Part shown: positions 26,615 to 35,957 of the stretch, piece by piece | Position numbering within the stretch: the stretch's first letter is position 1 | How the letters are laid out: each line of letters begins with the position of its first letter | From: Mycolicibacterium komanii | GTDB taxonomy: Bacteria > Actinomycetota > Actinomycetes > Mycobacteriales > Mycobacteriaceae | Length of the DNA: 64,000 nt | Assembly (NCBI RefSeq): GCF_001050035.1 | Contig: NZ_CVTA01000006.1 | Span: 74,534-138,533 of the forward strand | Reading direction: 5' to 3' | Translations under genes and position numbers: made by a program | Notes under the pieces: generated by a model | Told to the model about the DNA's origin: nothing | Database searches by the model: none | What the model saw: only the letters and a program-made list of their open reading frames with translations

Positions 26615-27690
26615 GGCTCGTGGCGGATTCGGGGCTCTGGACGACGGGACCGCTCGCCGCGCCGGCGCCGCTGGTGGCCGTGCTGGAGGTCAGCGGAGCC
26701 GTGCTGTCGTGGACCGTCGACGAGGCGTCGGATGCACACATCGCGTTCACCGACCCCGCGCGGGCCGACTGGTTGTGGCGGGTGGTGGGCGAGGGCGGTC
26801 ACTTCGCCGTGACGTCCGCGCTGGACGGCCGCAGCCCTGAGGACAGTATCGAGGTGGCCGACGTGAGCCTGGCGCCCGGTGCGCTGGCTCCGCTGCGCCG
26901 ACTCGCGCTCGGCCATTGGCTGCGGCGCTGGTGGCCGGCGAGTCAACGCGACGCGATCGCGACGCTCGACGGCGCCCTGCTCGACGCCGAGGTCGCGCTC
27001 CTGACCGCCGCGGCCCAGGACTACTTCGGCGACGACACCTTCGACTCGGAGATCACCGAGCTGCTCGCGCCGCATGCGGCTGCGCTCAACGCGGCTGCGC
27101 GAGAGGGTGATCCGCGGGTCACCGCACTCATCGATCGGTGTCGTGACGTGGCCGACGACGTCGGTGTCGCACTCGACGCCGAGCCGGTGAGCGGTCGGCG
27201 AGCCGACTATGCCCTTGCGGCAGGATCGGATTCGCGCGGGCTTGGTGCGGCCACCGTCACCCGAGGCACCGCGTCCATCAACTGGGCGGGCGTCCCGCCG
27301 GGTGTCTTCGACGCCGCCGAGGACACCGTCGAGTGGTCGGTCGAACCGGCGGGCGTGGGCGCGGAGGCGGTGCTCGGTGTGGAGCTGACGGGGCTGGGCA
27401 ACCCGCATGGCATCGCGGTGCGGTTGGAGTCGGGCAACGCCGGCGGGGCCGGCGCGCTCGGTGCGGACGGACGCGCGTCGTTCCCCGTCGTCGACGCCGG
27501 TGGGGTACCGATATCCGAAGCTGTTGCGTGGAACCATGATTGGAGTAGCACCAGGGTGGTGGTCGGTGCCGACGTCGACGAGTCGGTTCAGACGCGCGAC
27601 CGGGTGCGCGCCTTCGCGCGGTCACGGTTGAACCAGCCCGGTCCGGATGCGTTCCTGGCCGAGATCCTGGCCGCGGAATCGGACTACTGA
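26611..27690 (+). CDS. Unrecognised protein, second gene of a coupled pair
   Basis: The 359-residue product starts in an ATGA overlap with the upstream gene. It begins with a beta-rich region (LVAVLEVSGAVLSWTVDEA, HIAFTDPARADWLWRVVG), continues with a helical middle (LRRLALGHWLRRWWPASQRDAI, LLTAAAQDYFG) and ends with a segment of beta-strands rich in Gly and Val (SINWAGVPPGVFDAAEDTVEW, GVELTGLGNPHGIAVRLESG). The mixed layout suggests a binding or adaptor protein, possibly with a C-terminal beta-sandwich. No catalytic motif or membrane segment is visible and I do not know the family. It ends 7 bp inside the convergent small gene that follows. Confidence 0.65.
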   Translation: MRLVADSGLWTTGPLAAPAPLVAVLEVSGAVLSWTVDEASDAHIAFTDPARADWLWRVVGEGGHFAVTSALDGRSPEDSIEVADVSLAPGALAPLRRLALGHWLRRWWPASQRDAIATLDGALLDAEVALLTAAAQDYFGDDTFDSEITELLAPHAAALNAAAREGDPRVTALIDRCRDVADDVGVALDAEPVSGRRADYALAAGSDSRGLGAATVTRGTASINWAGVPPGVFDAAEDTVEWSVEPAGVGAEAVLGVELTGLGNPHGIAVRLESGNAGGAGALGADGRASFPVVDAGGVPISEAVAWNHDWSSTRVVVGADVDESVQTRDRVRAFARSRLNQPGPDAFLAEILAAESDY

Positions 27691-28001
27691 GACTCGTCGG
27701 ACTGTTTGCGCATCTGCTCCCGAATTTGTTCCAGGCGTTCGGCAGCCGCGCGCTGCCGTTCGTCGTACTGTTCGGCGACGCTGCGCCCTTCGGGAGTTTC
27801 GGCCGCGAGTTCGGAGGCGCCGATCGCGGTGCCGAAACGGGTCTCGATCTTTTCCCGTACAGCGTCGAAAGTCGGTACGCCGCCTGGGGTGTAGCCGCTG
27901 TCGACCGGTTCGACCGGCACGGTGGCACCAGGCTCGGGCTCGACAACTTCGGCGTCGACGGCGGCTTCCTGCTCCGGTTCCGGAGTGGTTTGGTCCGGCA
28001 T
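27684..28001 (-). CDS. Small acidic protein with C-terminal coiled coil, hypothetical
   Basis: The 105-residue protein has an acidic, Pro/Glu/Val-rich N-terminal third (EPEQEAAVDAEVVEPEPG) that is probably disordered, then a predicted coiled coil (VAEQYDERQRAAAERLEQIR) ending in EQMRKQSDESQ. A middle segment, FDAVREKIETRFGTAIGASE, looks folded and helical. No function can be assigned. ATG 28001 is taken as start; GTG 28010 is an in-frame alternative. It converges with the unrecognised pair and is divergent from the DUF732 gene. Confidence 0.6.
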   Translation of the reverse strand: MPDQTTPEPEQEAAVDAEVVEPEPGATVPVEPVDSGYTPGGVPTFDAVREKIETRFGTAIGASELAAETPEGRSVAEQYDERQRAAAERLEQIREQMRKQSDESQ

Positions 28002-28117
28002 GCCGCTCACGCTACCCGTTCGCAGGTCTTGACGGTTGTGACAATTTTGACGAAACGGCCGCGGTGGCCGCACGGTGCGCGTAGCGTTCTGCCGTCACTC
28101 AGCCGAAAGGAGCCACC

Positions 28118-28414
28118 ATGCGCGGCACCCTCATTTTCACAGTGGTCGTCGGTGCGGGCATGGCGCTCGGCACCGCCGCACCGGCCCTCGCCGACGACAC
28201 CGACGACATCTTCGTCTCGGTGATCAAGGAGGAAGGGATCCCGTTCTCGACCGCGAAGGACGCAATCAGCCTCGCCCACGCGGTATGTGACTACGTGGAG
28301 GCGGGCCAGAAACCCGAACAGGTTGCGGTCGAGATCAGCGAGCCGGCGAACTGGACCGTGGAGCAGAGCGGGTTCTTCGTCGGCGCTGCGACCCAGTCGT
28401 ACTGCCCGTCATAG
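28118..28414 (+). CDS. DUF732 family small secreted protein
   Basis: The 98-residue product has a Sec signal peptide cleaved after ALA and a mature domain of about 73 residues with the DUF732 pattern: FVSVIKEEGIPF, an AHAVCDYVEAGQ cysteine and a final SYCPS cysteine that probably form a disulfide. DUF732 proteins are common small exported proteins of mycobacteria with no established role. A strong Shine-Dalgarno sequence AAAGGAG lies 5 nt before ATG 28118. It stands alone, converging on the esterase gene. Confidence 0.85.
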   Translation: MRGTLIFTVVVGAGMALGTAAPALADDTDDIFVSVIKEEGIPFSTAKDAISLAHAVCDYVEAGQKPEQVAVEISEPANWTVEQSGFFVGAATQSYCPS

Positions 28415-28468
28415 TTCGTCCGGACCGCGGGAGTTCCTGCTTCCGAACAGCATTCGCATCATGGGTCG

Positions 28469-29836
28469 CTAATGCGGCTCGCGCAAGGGTGACGGCGGGG
28501 TGGCGACACTGCGAACCGCGGCCGGCATCGGGGCAACTGCGCGGCCCGGCGTGCCGAGTTGGGCCGCCAGCCACGGCAGGGCGGTCGCGAAAACGTGTGC
28601 GGCGTAGGGCCAATCGTGCTTACCCGGCTGGACCACGACCTCGCAGTTGATGCCGTTGGCATCGGCCAGGCCGCAGAGGGCGTCGGCCGCGTTCTTCTGC
28701 GGGGCCGCGTCCACGGTGTTGACGTCGAAGCGCCCCGTGACGCCCGAATAACGGCCGTGTCGGCCGATCACGGTTGTCGGATCGAACGACGCGTAGGCCG
28801 CGGCATTACCGCCGAACAGGCGCTCGATCGTCTGGTCCTTCGTGCCTGAGTTGGGACTCAGATCGCCGGCGATGTCGTCGAAGGCGCCGAACATGTCCGG
28901 ATGCATCACGGCCAGGTCGACCGCGCAGGTGCCGCCCATCGACCATCCGACGATTCCCCAATTCGACTGTTTGGCACTGACATTGAACTTCGACACCATG
29001 AACGGCACGACGTCCTTGGTGAGGTGGTCGGCGACGTTGCCTCGTTTGCCGTTCACGCATTCGGTGTCGTTACGGAACGTCCCGCCGGCGTCGACGAAGA
29101 CGAGAACCGGGGCATATCCGCCGTGCGTGGCGGCGAAATCGTCGGCCGTGGCGACCGCATTGCCTGCACGCACCCAGTCCGCCGGGGTGTTGAACTCGCC
29201 ACCGATCATCATCACGGTCGGAAGGGGCGGCGGGGGATCGGTCGCATACCACGCGGGCGGCAGGTAGACGAGTTCACCGCGGTGCTTGAAACCGGACGCC
29301 TTGTCGCCGATGTTGACAGGCACCACCGTGCCCCGGCCCGGAATCTGATGGCGCTGCTGCATCGCCAGCATGGTCGCCGCGTCGGTCTGATCGGGGAGCG
29401 GTCCCGCGGTCAGCTGATTCCAGGCGGCCCCCACGGTGGGGACATAACCCACCCACAGGTTCACGGCCAGCGCGACCGACAGCAGGCACAGAGGCAGCGA
29501 CAAGAGCGATGTGCCGCGTCGCCACCAGGGCGCGCCCCGCCAACCCGCGACCAGCACGGCGCATGCCGCACCCGTCAGCGCCACCCACACCCACAGCGAT
29601 CGCGGAGCGGGGTTGTCAGAGAGACCCTCGGAGGCGATGTAGGCGTACGTCGCCGCGGCGAGCGCGATACCGCACAGCGCGGCCCACGGCACCCACACCA
29701 GCCGCCACCGCCGCGATCGCCATCCGATGGCGGCGATCAACACGAGCGCCGCGACGATCTGCACCGTGGTGGGAATCCAGCCATGCATCAACGACAGGTG
29801 CCCACGCAGCGAATGAGCCAGTGTCACCAGTGTCAC
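28469..29836 (-). CDS. Membrane-anchored esterase (Rv1639c-like, putative esterase fold)
   Basis: The 455-residue protein has four N-terminal hydrophobic helices (~residues 20–135) followed by an alpha/beta-hydrolase domain on the outer side. The nucleophile elbow is GWSMGG, and GKHDW near residue 415 holds the likely catalytic His; APVLVFVDAGG and FDDIAGDLSPNSG fit the putative-esterase (FrmB/antigen 85-like) fold. It lies 48 bp behind lysX on the same strand, matching Rv1639c next to lysX, so the two may share a transcript. A role in envelope lipids is plausible given the lysX link, but the substrate is unknown. Start at GTG 29836; no Shine-Dalgarno sequence, GTG 29827 is an alternative. 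Confidence 0.82.
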   Translation of the reverse strand: MTLVTLAHSLRGHLSLMHGWIPTTVQIVAALVLIAAIGWRSRRWRLVWVPWAALCGIALAAATYAYIASEGLSDNPAPRSLWVWVALTGAACAVLVAGWRGAPWWRRGTSLLSLPLCLLSVALAVNLWVGYVPTVGAAWNQLTAGPLPDQTDAATMLAMQQRHQIPGRGTVVPVNIGDKASGFKHRGELVYLPPAWYATDPPPPLPTVMMIGGEFNTPADWVRAGNAVATADDFAATHGGYAPVLVFVDAGGTFRNDTECVNGKRGNVADHLTKDVVPFMVSKFNVSAKQSNWGIVGWSMGGTCAVDLAVMHPDMFGAFDDIAGDLSPNSGTKDQTIERLFGGNAAAYASFDPTTVIGRHGRYSGVTGRFDVNTVDAAPQKNAADALCGLADANGINCEVVVQPGKHDWPYAAHVFATALPWLAAQLGTPGRAVAPMPAAVRSVATPPSPLREPH

Positions 29837-29884
29837 GGACTACAGGGTGAGGGGTGATCCTTGTAACGCCCTGTGGAGGAGCTG

Positions 29885-32800
29885 TCAACGGGGTTTGGCC
29901 AACGGGAACGGCAGCGTCTCGCGGATGCTGCGGCCCGTGATCAGCATGACGACGCGGTCCACGCCCATCCCCAGGCCACCCGTGGGCGGCATCGCGTATT
30001 CCATCGCCTGTAGGAAGTCCTCGTCGAGTTCCATCGCCTCGGGGTCGCCGCCGGCGGCCAGCAGCGACTGCTCCTGCAGCCGGCGGCGCTGTTCGACGGG
30101 ATCGGTGAGTTCGCTGTAGGCGGTGCCGAGTTCGACGCCCCACGCCACCAGGTCCCACCGCTCCGCGACGCCGGGGATGCTGCGGTGCGGGCGGGTCAGC
30201 GGCGACACCGAGGTCGGGAAATCCTTATAGAACGTGGGCGCCTCGGTGCGGTCTTCGACCAGTCGCTCGTAGAGTTCCAGCACCACCGCGCCGGCGTCCC
30301 AGTGGGTCAGGTACGGGATGTCGGCGGCGTCGCACAGTTTGCGCAGCTTCGGCAGCTCCGTTTCGGGGCCGATCTGCTCACCGAGCGCTTCGGACACCGC
30401 ATCGTGCACCGTCTTGACCGCCCACTGACCGGAGATGTCCACCGGCTCGAGCCCGCCGCCTTCCTTGGGCCGGTAGAACACCTGCGCACCATTGGCGGCG
30501 ACGGCGGCGTTCTGGATGAGCTCCCGGCACCCGTCGATCCAGACGTGGTAGTCCGCGTGCGCCTGATACGCCTCCAACAGCGTGAATTCGGGGTTGTGAC
30601 TGAAGTCGACGCCCTCGTTGCGAAACGCCCTGCCCAGTTCGAAGACCCGCTCGACCCCACCGACGCAGAGCCGCTTGAGGTAGAGCTCGGGAGCGATGCG
30701 CAGGTACAGGTCCAGGTCGTAGGCGTTGATGTGGGTGAGGAACGGCCGCGCGTTCGCGCCGCCGTGGATCTGTTGCAGAATCGGCGTCTCGACCTCGAGA
30801 AAACCCTTGCCGACCAACGTTTCCCGGATCGCGTGCAGCACACCGCTTCGCGCGCGGATCAGGTCGCGGGCCTCGGTGTTGATCGCCAGATCGACGTAGC
30901 GGGCGCGCACCCGGGCTTCCTGGTCGGTCAACCCCTTCCACTTGTCGGGCAGCGGCCGAAGGCACTTGCCGATCATCCGCCAGTTGCGGACCAGCAGTGA
31001 GCGGGTGCCCTTCTTGCTGTAGCCCATCGTGCCCGACACCTCGATGAGGTCGCCCAGATCGATGGCGTGGGTGAAATCGGCCGTCGTCGACGATTCGAGC
31101 AACGAATTGTCCAGCAGCAGCTGAACTTCGCCGGACCAGTCGCGCAACTGGGCGAACAACACACCGCCGTAGTCGCGGCTGCGCAACACCCGGCCCGCCA
31201 CCGTCACCGGAACATCGTCGTCGGCGTCGATCGCCTCGGCGACCGAGTGCGACGGTGGCGTGCCGACGGGGTAGGCATCGATCCCATTGTCCTGCAACGC
31301 CTTCAGCTTGGACATGCGCACCCGGACCTGTTCCGGGAGCCGTGCCTCCTCGGCGTCGGGCAGATCCGCCGCCAAGCCGCTGAGGTCGGGGGCCGAACCG
31401 TCGTGGTGCAGCAGCCCTGTCGCCATCAGGTTCTGCGGCACGGCGGTGTGGTGACCGGTGTGCGGCTGTTCGTGGCGCCGCGAGAAGGGCAGCACCAAGA
31501 ACCCCTCGGCGATCACCGACGCCACCCCGACCCGGGGGATCAGCCGGGCATCGTCGTAACAGGCGTACCGCGGCACCCATTCCGGTTGGTACTTCATGTT
31601 CGAGCGGTACAGCGTCTCGAGCTGCCACCACCGGGAGAAGAACACCAGCAGGCTGCGCCACAGCCGCGCGACCGGACCCGCGCCGAGCTGAGCGCCCTGT
31701 TCGAACGCCGAACGGAACATCGCGAAGTTCAGCGAAATCCTGGTGATGCCAATGTCTTCGGCCTGCATGCACAGCTCGCTGACCATCAGCTCTATAGTGC
31801 CGTTGGGCGACTGGGGAGAGCGGCGCATCAGGTCCAGCGAGACGCCGTTGGTGCCCCACGGCACCAGCGACAGCATCGCAACCACTTGATCTTTCCCACC
31901 CGCGTTCTGGACCGCCTCGACGAGGAGGCAGTCGCCGTCGGCCGGGTCGCCGAGCCTGCCCAGCGCCATCGAGAACCCGCGCTCGTCGTCGGTGTCCCGC
32001 CAGGCGTCGGCGCGGGCGATGACGTCGGCCATCTCCTCGGCGTCCAGATCGCGGTGCCTGCGGATGCGGACGCTCGCACCGGCGCGCCGCGCGCGGGTCA
32101 CGGCCTGGCGCACCGCGCGCATGTCCGGACCGGAGAGCCGGAAGTTGTCCGGATAGAGGATGGCCTCGTCGCCGAGTTGCAACGCGTTGAGCCCGGCCTG
32201 GCGGAAGGCCTCGGCGCCCGCCGAGCTGGCACCCATCACCCCCGGGGCCCAGCCGTAGGCCAGACACAGCGCAAGCCACGCATCTATCGCGGCCGGCCAT
32301 GCCTTGGGATCGCCCACGGGGTCTCCGCTGGCCAGGCAGACGCCGACTTCCACGCGGTAGGTGATCGCGGCGCGGCCGTTGGGTGCAAACACCACCGCCT
32401 TGTCGCGGCGGGTGGCGAAGTAGCCGAGCGAGTCGTTCTTGCCGAACAGTTCGAGGAGCCCACGCAGCGCGGATTCGTCCTCGCCGGTCAACGCGTTCTC
32501 GGCGCGTTGCGACTGAAACAGCACGATCGCCGCGACCATCAGGGCGAGGGCGCCGAAGAGCCCGAGCAGTGCGTTGATCAGCACGTGCGGGTGACCGCTG
32601 AAGTTCGAGGAGTCCGCGCCCGCGAACGCGCTCACCCGGTTCAGCGCGTACCAGAACCGGTCGCTGCGGGCCAGCGTGCCGGGGAACAGTTCGAGAAGAC
32701 CCCAGCCGATCGCGGTGCCGATCGCCATCCCGGCGACCAGCACGGCAGCCGCCTTCAGCAGTGCGCCGCGGCGCACCTTCGCCCAGAACTCGCGCCGGGC

Positions 32801-33199
32801 CAGCAGCAGGAACAGGATGGCGGCGACGTGGAAGGCCAGGCCGATGACCTCGCCGATGTCTTCGACCACCGACTCCTCGCCGGATACCAGGTCGGCGACG
32901 TTGAACACGATCGCGCCCACCATGTAGGCGAGGAGGATCCACCAGGCGATCCGCTTGCGCGCGGCCAGCGCCGCGGCCAGCAGCGCGAGCACGAACGCCC
33001 ACGCGAAGCTGGTGTCGGGGAAGTTGAAGATGTAGTCGTTGACGAACTCGCGCGGCACCCGGATGACCGACCGCACGAACGGCGAGACGCTCGCGACCAA
33101 CGAGAGTGTGGCGATGACGCCGACCGTCCAGCCGGCCGCGGCCGGCACCCACCAGTGCCTCGACCTGCGGCGGGTGACAGGCGGGTTCGCGACGGTCAT
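29885..33199 (-). CDS. lysX: Bifunctional lysylphosphatidylglycerol synthase / lysyl-tRNA synthetase LysX
   Basis: LysX charges tRNA-Lys and transfers the lysine to phosphatidylglycerol, making the membrane less negative and resistant to cationic peptides. The ~1104-residue protein has an N-terminal membrane domain with six or so helices (from [20 protein letters not shown] on), a DUF2156-type lysyltransferase domain (~residues 220–560), an OB-fold tRNA-binding domain ([20 protein letters not shown]) and a class II synthetase core with motif 2 region [18 protein letters not shown] and motif 3 [15 protein letters not shown] 33199 is used; ATG 33211 adds four residues. Compared with the M. tuberculosis protein it lacks the ~60-residue N-terminal extension. 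Confidence 0.95.
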   Translation of the reverse strand: MTVANPPVTRRRSRHWWVPAAAGWTVGVIATLSLVASVSPFVRSVIRVPREFVNDYIFNFPDTSFAWAFVLALLAAALAARKRIAWWILLAYMVGAIVFNVADLVSGEESVVEDIGEVIGLAFHVAAILFLLLARREFWAKVRRGALLKAAAVLVAGMAIGTAIGWGLLELFPGTLARSDRFWYALNRVSAFAGADSSNFSGHPHVLINALLGLFGALALMVAAIVLFQSQRAENALTGEDESALRGLLELFGKNDSLGYFATRRDKAVVFAPNGRAAITYRVEVGVCLASGDPVGDPKAWPAAIDAWLALCLAYGWAPGVMGASSAGAEAFRQAGLNALQLGDEAILYPDNFRLSGPDMRAVRQAVTRARRAGASVRIRRHRDLDAEEMADVIARADAWRDTDDERGFSMALGRLGDPADGDCLLVEAVQNAGGKDQVVAMLSLVPWGTNGVSLDLMRRSPQSPNGTIELMVSELCMQAEDIGITRISLNFAMFRSAFEQGAQLGAGPVARLWRSLLVFFSRWWQLETLYRSNMKYQPEWVPRYACYDDARLIPRVGVASVIAEGFLVLPFSRRHEQPHTGHHTAVPQNLMATGLLHHDGSAPDLSGLAADLPDAEEARLPEQVRVRMSKLKALQDNGIDAYPVGTPPSHSVAEAIDADDDVPVTVAGRVLRSRDYGGVLFAQLRDWSGEVQLLLDNSLLESSTTADFTHAIDLGDLIEVSGTMGYSKKGTRSLLVRNWRMIGKCLRPLPDKWKGLTDQEARVRARYVDLAINTEARDLIRARSGVLHAIRETLVGKGFLEVETPILQQIHGGANARPFLTHINAYDLDLYLRIAPELYLKRLCVGGVERVFELGRAFRNEGVDFSHNPEFTLLEAYQAHADYHVWIDGCRELIQNAAVAANGAQVFYRPKEGGGLEPVDISGQWAVKTVHDAVSEALGEQIGPETELPKLRKLCDAADIPYLTHWDAGAVVLELYERLVEDRTEAPTFYKDFPTSVSPLTRPHRSIPGVAERWDLVAWGVELGTAYSELTDPVEQRRRLQEQSLLAAGGDPEAMELDEDFLQAMEYAMPPTGGLGMGVDRVVMLITGRSIRETLPFPLAKPR

Positions 33200-33242
33200 A
33201 GGCCGCGACATTATTCGGTTAGAACGCCAAATGGGTGGCGAC

Positions 33243-33659
33243 TCACGACCAGACGGGACCGGTGTATTTCTCGCCGGGGCCTTGGCCCGGCTCGTCTGGT
33301 GATGCGCTAGCCTCGCGGAAGGCCAACTGCAGCGTTTTCAGGCCGTCCCGTACCGGCCCAGCATGCGGTCCGAGATACTCGACGGAGGCGGTGACCAAGC
33401 CGGCGAGCGCGGTGATCAGCCGGCGCGCCTCGTCCAGATCGCGGTGCGGGCTGTCGTCCGGATTCTCGGCCGACAACCCGAGCTTTTCGGCCGCGGCGCT
33501 CATCAGCATCACGGCCGACCGCGTGATCACCTCGACGGCGGGGATGTCGGCGAGCTCGCGAACGGCCGAGCCGTTCAGATCGTCTGAGCCGGCTGAGCCG
33601 TTCAGATCGCCTGAGCCGCCGGCGCTGTCCAGGTCAGCTGAGTTCGAGTCATCGGTCAT
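33243..33659 (-). CDS. DUF1844 domain protein
   Basis: The 138-residue protein has a low-complexity acidic N terminus followed by a helical DUF1844 domain ([41 protein letters not shown]). DUF1844 genes commonly stand beside infC in actinobacteria; their role is unknown. The N-terminal part contains a 27-bp tandem duplication giving GDLNGSAGS then DDLNGSA. It ends with a short tail EKYTGPVWS. It is divergent from infC; its start codon at 33659 overlaps the region of the infC promoter. It precedes lysX on the same strand, 43 bp apart. Confidence 0.8.
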   Translation of the reverse strand: MTDDSNSADLDSAGGSGDLNGSAGSDDLNGSAVRELADIPAVEVITRSAVMLMSAAAEKLGLSAENPDDSPHRDLDEARRLITALAGLVTASVEYLGPHAGPVRDGLKTLQLAFREASASPDEPGQGPGEKYTGPVWS

Positions 33660-33671
33660 GGCTGCTAGACT
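33643..33671 (+). promoter_or_regulatory. Candidate promoter of the infC-rpmI-rplT-tsnR operon
   Basis: TTCGAG (33643–33648), 17 bp and TAGACT (33666–33671) fit a housekeeping promoter with a good -10. Transcription would start near 33678, leaving a leader of about 200 nt before infC. Confidence 0.5.
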
Positions 33672-33791
33672 GGCATGCGCGACCGTCCCGGCAAACGCCA
33701 GGGACAGCAAGTGGAGTCCCCCTCCCACCGCTGGCCATTCCGGCTCAGCGGTCCGGTCACAGGCATCAGTGCCTGTCCTGGTCGGCTGTGG

Positions 33792-33810
33792 GCCCTGCTT
33801 TGAGCAGGGC
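33792..33810 (+). terminator. Terminator-like hairpin inside the infC leader (possible attenuator)
   Basis: GCCCTGC (33792–33798), loop TTTGA and GCAGGGC (33804–33810) form a perfect 7-bp stem followed at once by TTTTCTGTT. An intrinsic-terminator shape within a 200-nt leader of a ribosomal operon suggests attenuation. A further hairpin, ACAGGCA-TCAG-TGCCTGT (33759–33776), lies just upstream. Confidence 0.6.
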
Positions 33811-33844
33811 TTTTCTGTTCGGTAGAGCAGAGCGCTGATGGAGT

Positions 33845-33874
33845 GGGCTCCTAGAGGACAACAGTAGGAGGCCC
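33845..33874 (+). promoter_or_regulatory. Hairpin that masks the infC Shine-Dalgarno sequence
   Basis: GGGCTCCTA (33845–33853) can pair with TAGGAGGCCC (33865–33874), nine pairs with one bulged G, hiding the AGGAGG ribosome-binding site (33866–33871) and ending one base before the AUC start. This looks like a translational operator for IF3 autoregulation. Confidence 0.6.
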
Positions 33875-33875
33875 C

Positions 33876-34463
33876 ATCAGCACTGAGACCCGCGTCAACG
33901 AGCGCATCCGCGTACCTGAAGTCCGCCTGATCGGACCGGGCGGTGAACAGGTAGGCATCGTGCGCATCGAAGATGCTCTCCGCGTCGCCGCGGATGCCGA
34001 TCTCGATCTCGTCGAAGTAGCGCCGGATGCCAAACCCCCGGTCTGCAAGATCATGGACTACGGAAAGTTCAAATACGAGACGGCTCAGAAGGCACGCGAG
34101 TCTCGCAAGAACCAGCAGCAGACCGTCGTCAAGGAACAGAAGCTCCGTCCCAAGATCGACCCGCACGACTACGAGACCAAGAAGGGTCACGTGATCCGCT
34201 TCCTCGAGGCCGGGTCCAAGGTCAAGGTGACGATCATGTTCCGCGGCCGCGAACAGTCGCGACCCGAGTTGGGTTTCCGGCTCCTGCAGCGGCTGGGCGC
34301 CGATGTCGCCGATTACGGCTTCGTCGAGACGTCCGCCAAGCAGGACGGGCGCAACATGACGATGGTGCTGGCCCCGCACCGCGGCGCGAAGACTCGCGCC
34401 AAGGCGGCGCAGCAGGCCGAAGGCTCCGCAGAGCCGACCCCAGCACCCGACAGAAACAGCTAG
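33876..34463 (+). CDS. infC: Translation initiation factor IF-3, AUC start codon
   Basis: IF3 binds the 30S subunit, prevents 50S joining and checks the start codon–anticodon pairing. The 195-residue protein has the N domain ([20 protein letters not shown]), the linker with [14 protein letters not shown], and the C domain ([18 protein letters not shown]). The frame has an in-frame stop at 33852 and no ATG, GTG or TTG before the conserved N terminus; the only fitting start is ATC at 33876, 4 nt after a strong AGGAGG. Rare start codons in infC are known in E. coli (AUU), where IF3 represses its own translation. The next possible start, GTG 33960, would delete 28 conserved residues. First gene of the infC-rpmI-rplT operon. 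Confidence 0.95.
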   Translation: MSTETRVNERIRVPEVRLIGPGGEQVGIVRIEDALRVAADADLDLVEVAPDAKPPVCKIMDYGKFKYETAQKARESRKNQQQTVVKEQKLRPKIDPHDYETKKGHVIRFLEAGSKVKVTIMFRGREQSRPELGFRLLQRLGADVADYGFVETSAKQDGRNMTMVLAPHRGAKTRAKAAQQAEGSAEPTPAPDRNS

Positions 34464-34483
34464 AACAACAGAGCAGAGGACTT

Positions 34484-34678
34484 ATGCCCAAGGCAAAGAC
34501 CCACAGCGGCGCTTCCAAGCGGTTCCGTCGCACCGGAACCGGCAAGATCGTGCGCCAGAAGGCCAACCGCCGCCACTTGCTCGAGCACAAGCCGAGCAAG
34601 CGCACCCGGCGACTCGACGGCCGCACCGTTGTGTCGGCCAACGACAACGCCCGCATCAAGAAGATGCTCAACGGCTGA
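34484..34678 (+). CDS. rpmI: 50S ribosomal protein L35
   Basis: The 64-residue basic protein [20 protein letters not shown]… is full-length bL35, with the family core SKRFR and [10 protein letters not shown]. It belongs to the large ribosomal subunit. It starts 20 bp after infC with AGAGGA as Shine-Dalgarno sequence and is part of the infC-rpmI-rplT operon. Confidence 0.97.
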   Translation: MPKAKTHSGASKRFRRTGTGKIVRQKANRRHLLEHKPSKRTRRLDGRTVVSANDNARIKKMLNG

Positions 34679-34716
34679 CCGACTCAATACGTACGACCTG
34701 AACGAAGGACATTCCC

Positions 34717-35106
34717 ATGGCACGCGTCAAGCGCGCAGTCAACGCCCAGAAGAAGCGGCGGACAATACTCAAGGCCTCCAAGGGCTACCGGGGCCAGCGG
34801 TCGCGGTTGTACCGCAAGGCCAAAGAGCAGCAGCTGCATTCGCTCAACTACGCCTATCGTGACCGGCGCGCCCGCAAGGGCGAGTTCCGCAAGCTGTGGA
34901 TCTCGCGCATCAACGCCGCCGCCCGCGCCAACGACATCACCTACAACCGGCTGATCCAGGGACTCAAGGCCGCTGGGGTCGAGGTCGACCGCAAGAACCT
35001 CGCCGAGATCGCCGTCAGCGATCCGGCCGCGTTCACCGCGCTGGTGGAGGTCGCCAAGGGCGCACTGCCCGAGGACGTGAACGCGCCGTCGGGCGAGGCT
35101 GCCTGA
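34717..35106 (+). CDS. rplT: 50S ribosomal protein L20
   Basis: The 129-residue protein has the bL20 signature ([41 protein letters not shown]). L20 is an early 23S rRNA assembly protein and in other bacteria represses its own operon, which makes the structured infC leader a possible target. GAAGGA precedes ATG 34717 by 8 nt. Its stop codon TGA (35104–35106) overlaps the presumed start region of tsnR. Confidence 0.97.
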   Translation: MARVKRAVNAQKKRRTILKASKGYRGQRSRLYRKAKEQQLHSLNYAYRDRRARKGEFRKLWISRINAAARANDITYNRLIQGLKAAGVEVDRKNLAEIAVSDPAAFTALVEVAKGALPEDVNAPSGEAA

Positions 35107-35885
35107 CGCTCACCGAACGATCCGCCCGGGTGGTCGCTGCGGCCAAGCTGCACCGCCACGTCGGGCGACGCCGCGCCGCGCGCTTCCTCGCCGAGGGACC
35201 CAACCTCGTCGAGGCGGCGTTGCGGCGCGGTCTGGTATCCGAGGTCTTCGCCACCGAGGACGCCCTGAACCGGTTCGGTTCGCTGCTGGCCGACGCGCCC
35301 GTGCACCTGGTGACGGAACGTGCCGCAAAAGCGCTGTCGGAGACGGTGACTCCGGTCGGCCTGGTCGCGGTCTGCACGACACCGCAGACCTCGATCGACG
35401 ACGTGCTGGCCGCGTCGCCGCGCCTGGTGGCGGTCGCCGTCGAGATGTCCGAGCCCGGTAACGCCGGCACGTTGATCCGGATCGCCGACGCGATGGGGGC
35501 CGACGCCGTGGTGTTCGCCGGGCACAGCGTCGACCCGTACAACGGCAAGTGCCTGCGCGCCTCGACCGGAAGCATCTTCTCGATCCCCGTCGTCACCGAA
35601 AACGATGCCGCAGCGGCGGTGTCGCAACTCGCCGGCGCCGGCCTTGCGGTGCTGGCGACCACGGTGGACGGCGAGATCTCGCTCGACAGCCCAGATCTGG
35701 AGGCCGACCTCGGCAGGCCTACGGCGTGGATGTTCGGGCCCGAGGCGCACGGTCTGCCGGCCGAGCTCGCGGCGTCGGCCACGCACCGTGTCCACATCCC
35801 GATGCCGGGCAGCGCTGAGAGCCTCAACGTGGCCGCGGCCGCGGCGATCTGCCTGTACCAGAGCGCGCGGGCACAGCGCGCCTAG
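35103..35885 (+). CDS. tsnR: SPOUT-family rRNA 2'-O-methyltransferase (TsnR-type)
   Basis: The ~260-residue protein is a TrmH/SPOUT RNA methyltransferase with an N-terminal RNA-binding domain ([22 protein letters not shown]) and the knotted SAM-binding domain: [28 protein letters not shown] and [19 protein letters not shown]. It methylates ribose in rRNA or tRNA; the exact site is unknown. The conserved N terminus LTERSARV begins in a region without ATG, GTG or TTG: CTG 35103, overlapping the rplT stop as CTGA, would keep it, while the first normal start is GTG 35130. It is coupled to rplT, as tsnR follows rplT in M. tuberculosis. Confidence 0.88.
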   Translation: MTLTERSARVVAAAKLHRHVGRRRAARFLAEGPNLVEAALRRGLVSEVFATEDALNRFGSLLADAPVHLVTERAAKALSETVTPVGLVAVCTTPQTSIDDVLAASPRLVAVAVEMSEPGNAGTLIRIADAMGADAVVFAGHSVDPYNGKCLRASTGSIFSIPVVTENDAAAAVSQLAGAGLAVLATTVDGEISLDSPDLEADLGRPTAWMFGPEAHGLPAELAASATHRVHIPMPGSAESLNVAAAAAICLYQSARAQRA

Positions 35886-35945
35886 CGCCGAAGCGCGTTG
35901 TGTCACATCAGCGCCCAATCTCCCCACAGACTTAGCTCGGCGAAG

Positions 35946-35951
35946 TATTGT
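35946..35951 (+). promoter_or_regulatory. -10 box of the GMC oxidoreductase gene (leaderless)
   Basis: TATTGT ends 7 nt before the A of ATG 35958, with no Shine-Dalgarno sequence, so a leaderless transcript is predicted. Confidence 0.4.
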
Positions 35952-35957
35952 GCGGCG

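Noticed and set aside
33960..33962. GTG 33960 as start of infC
   Set aside because: It would remove 28 strongly conserved N-terminal residues and has no Shine-Dalgarno sequence, unlike ATC 33876.
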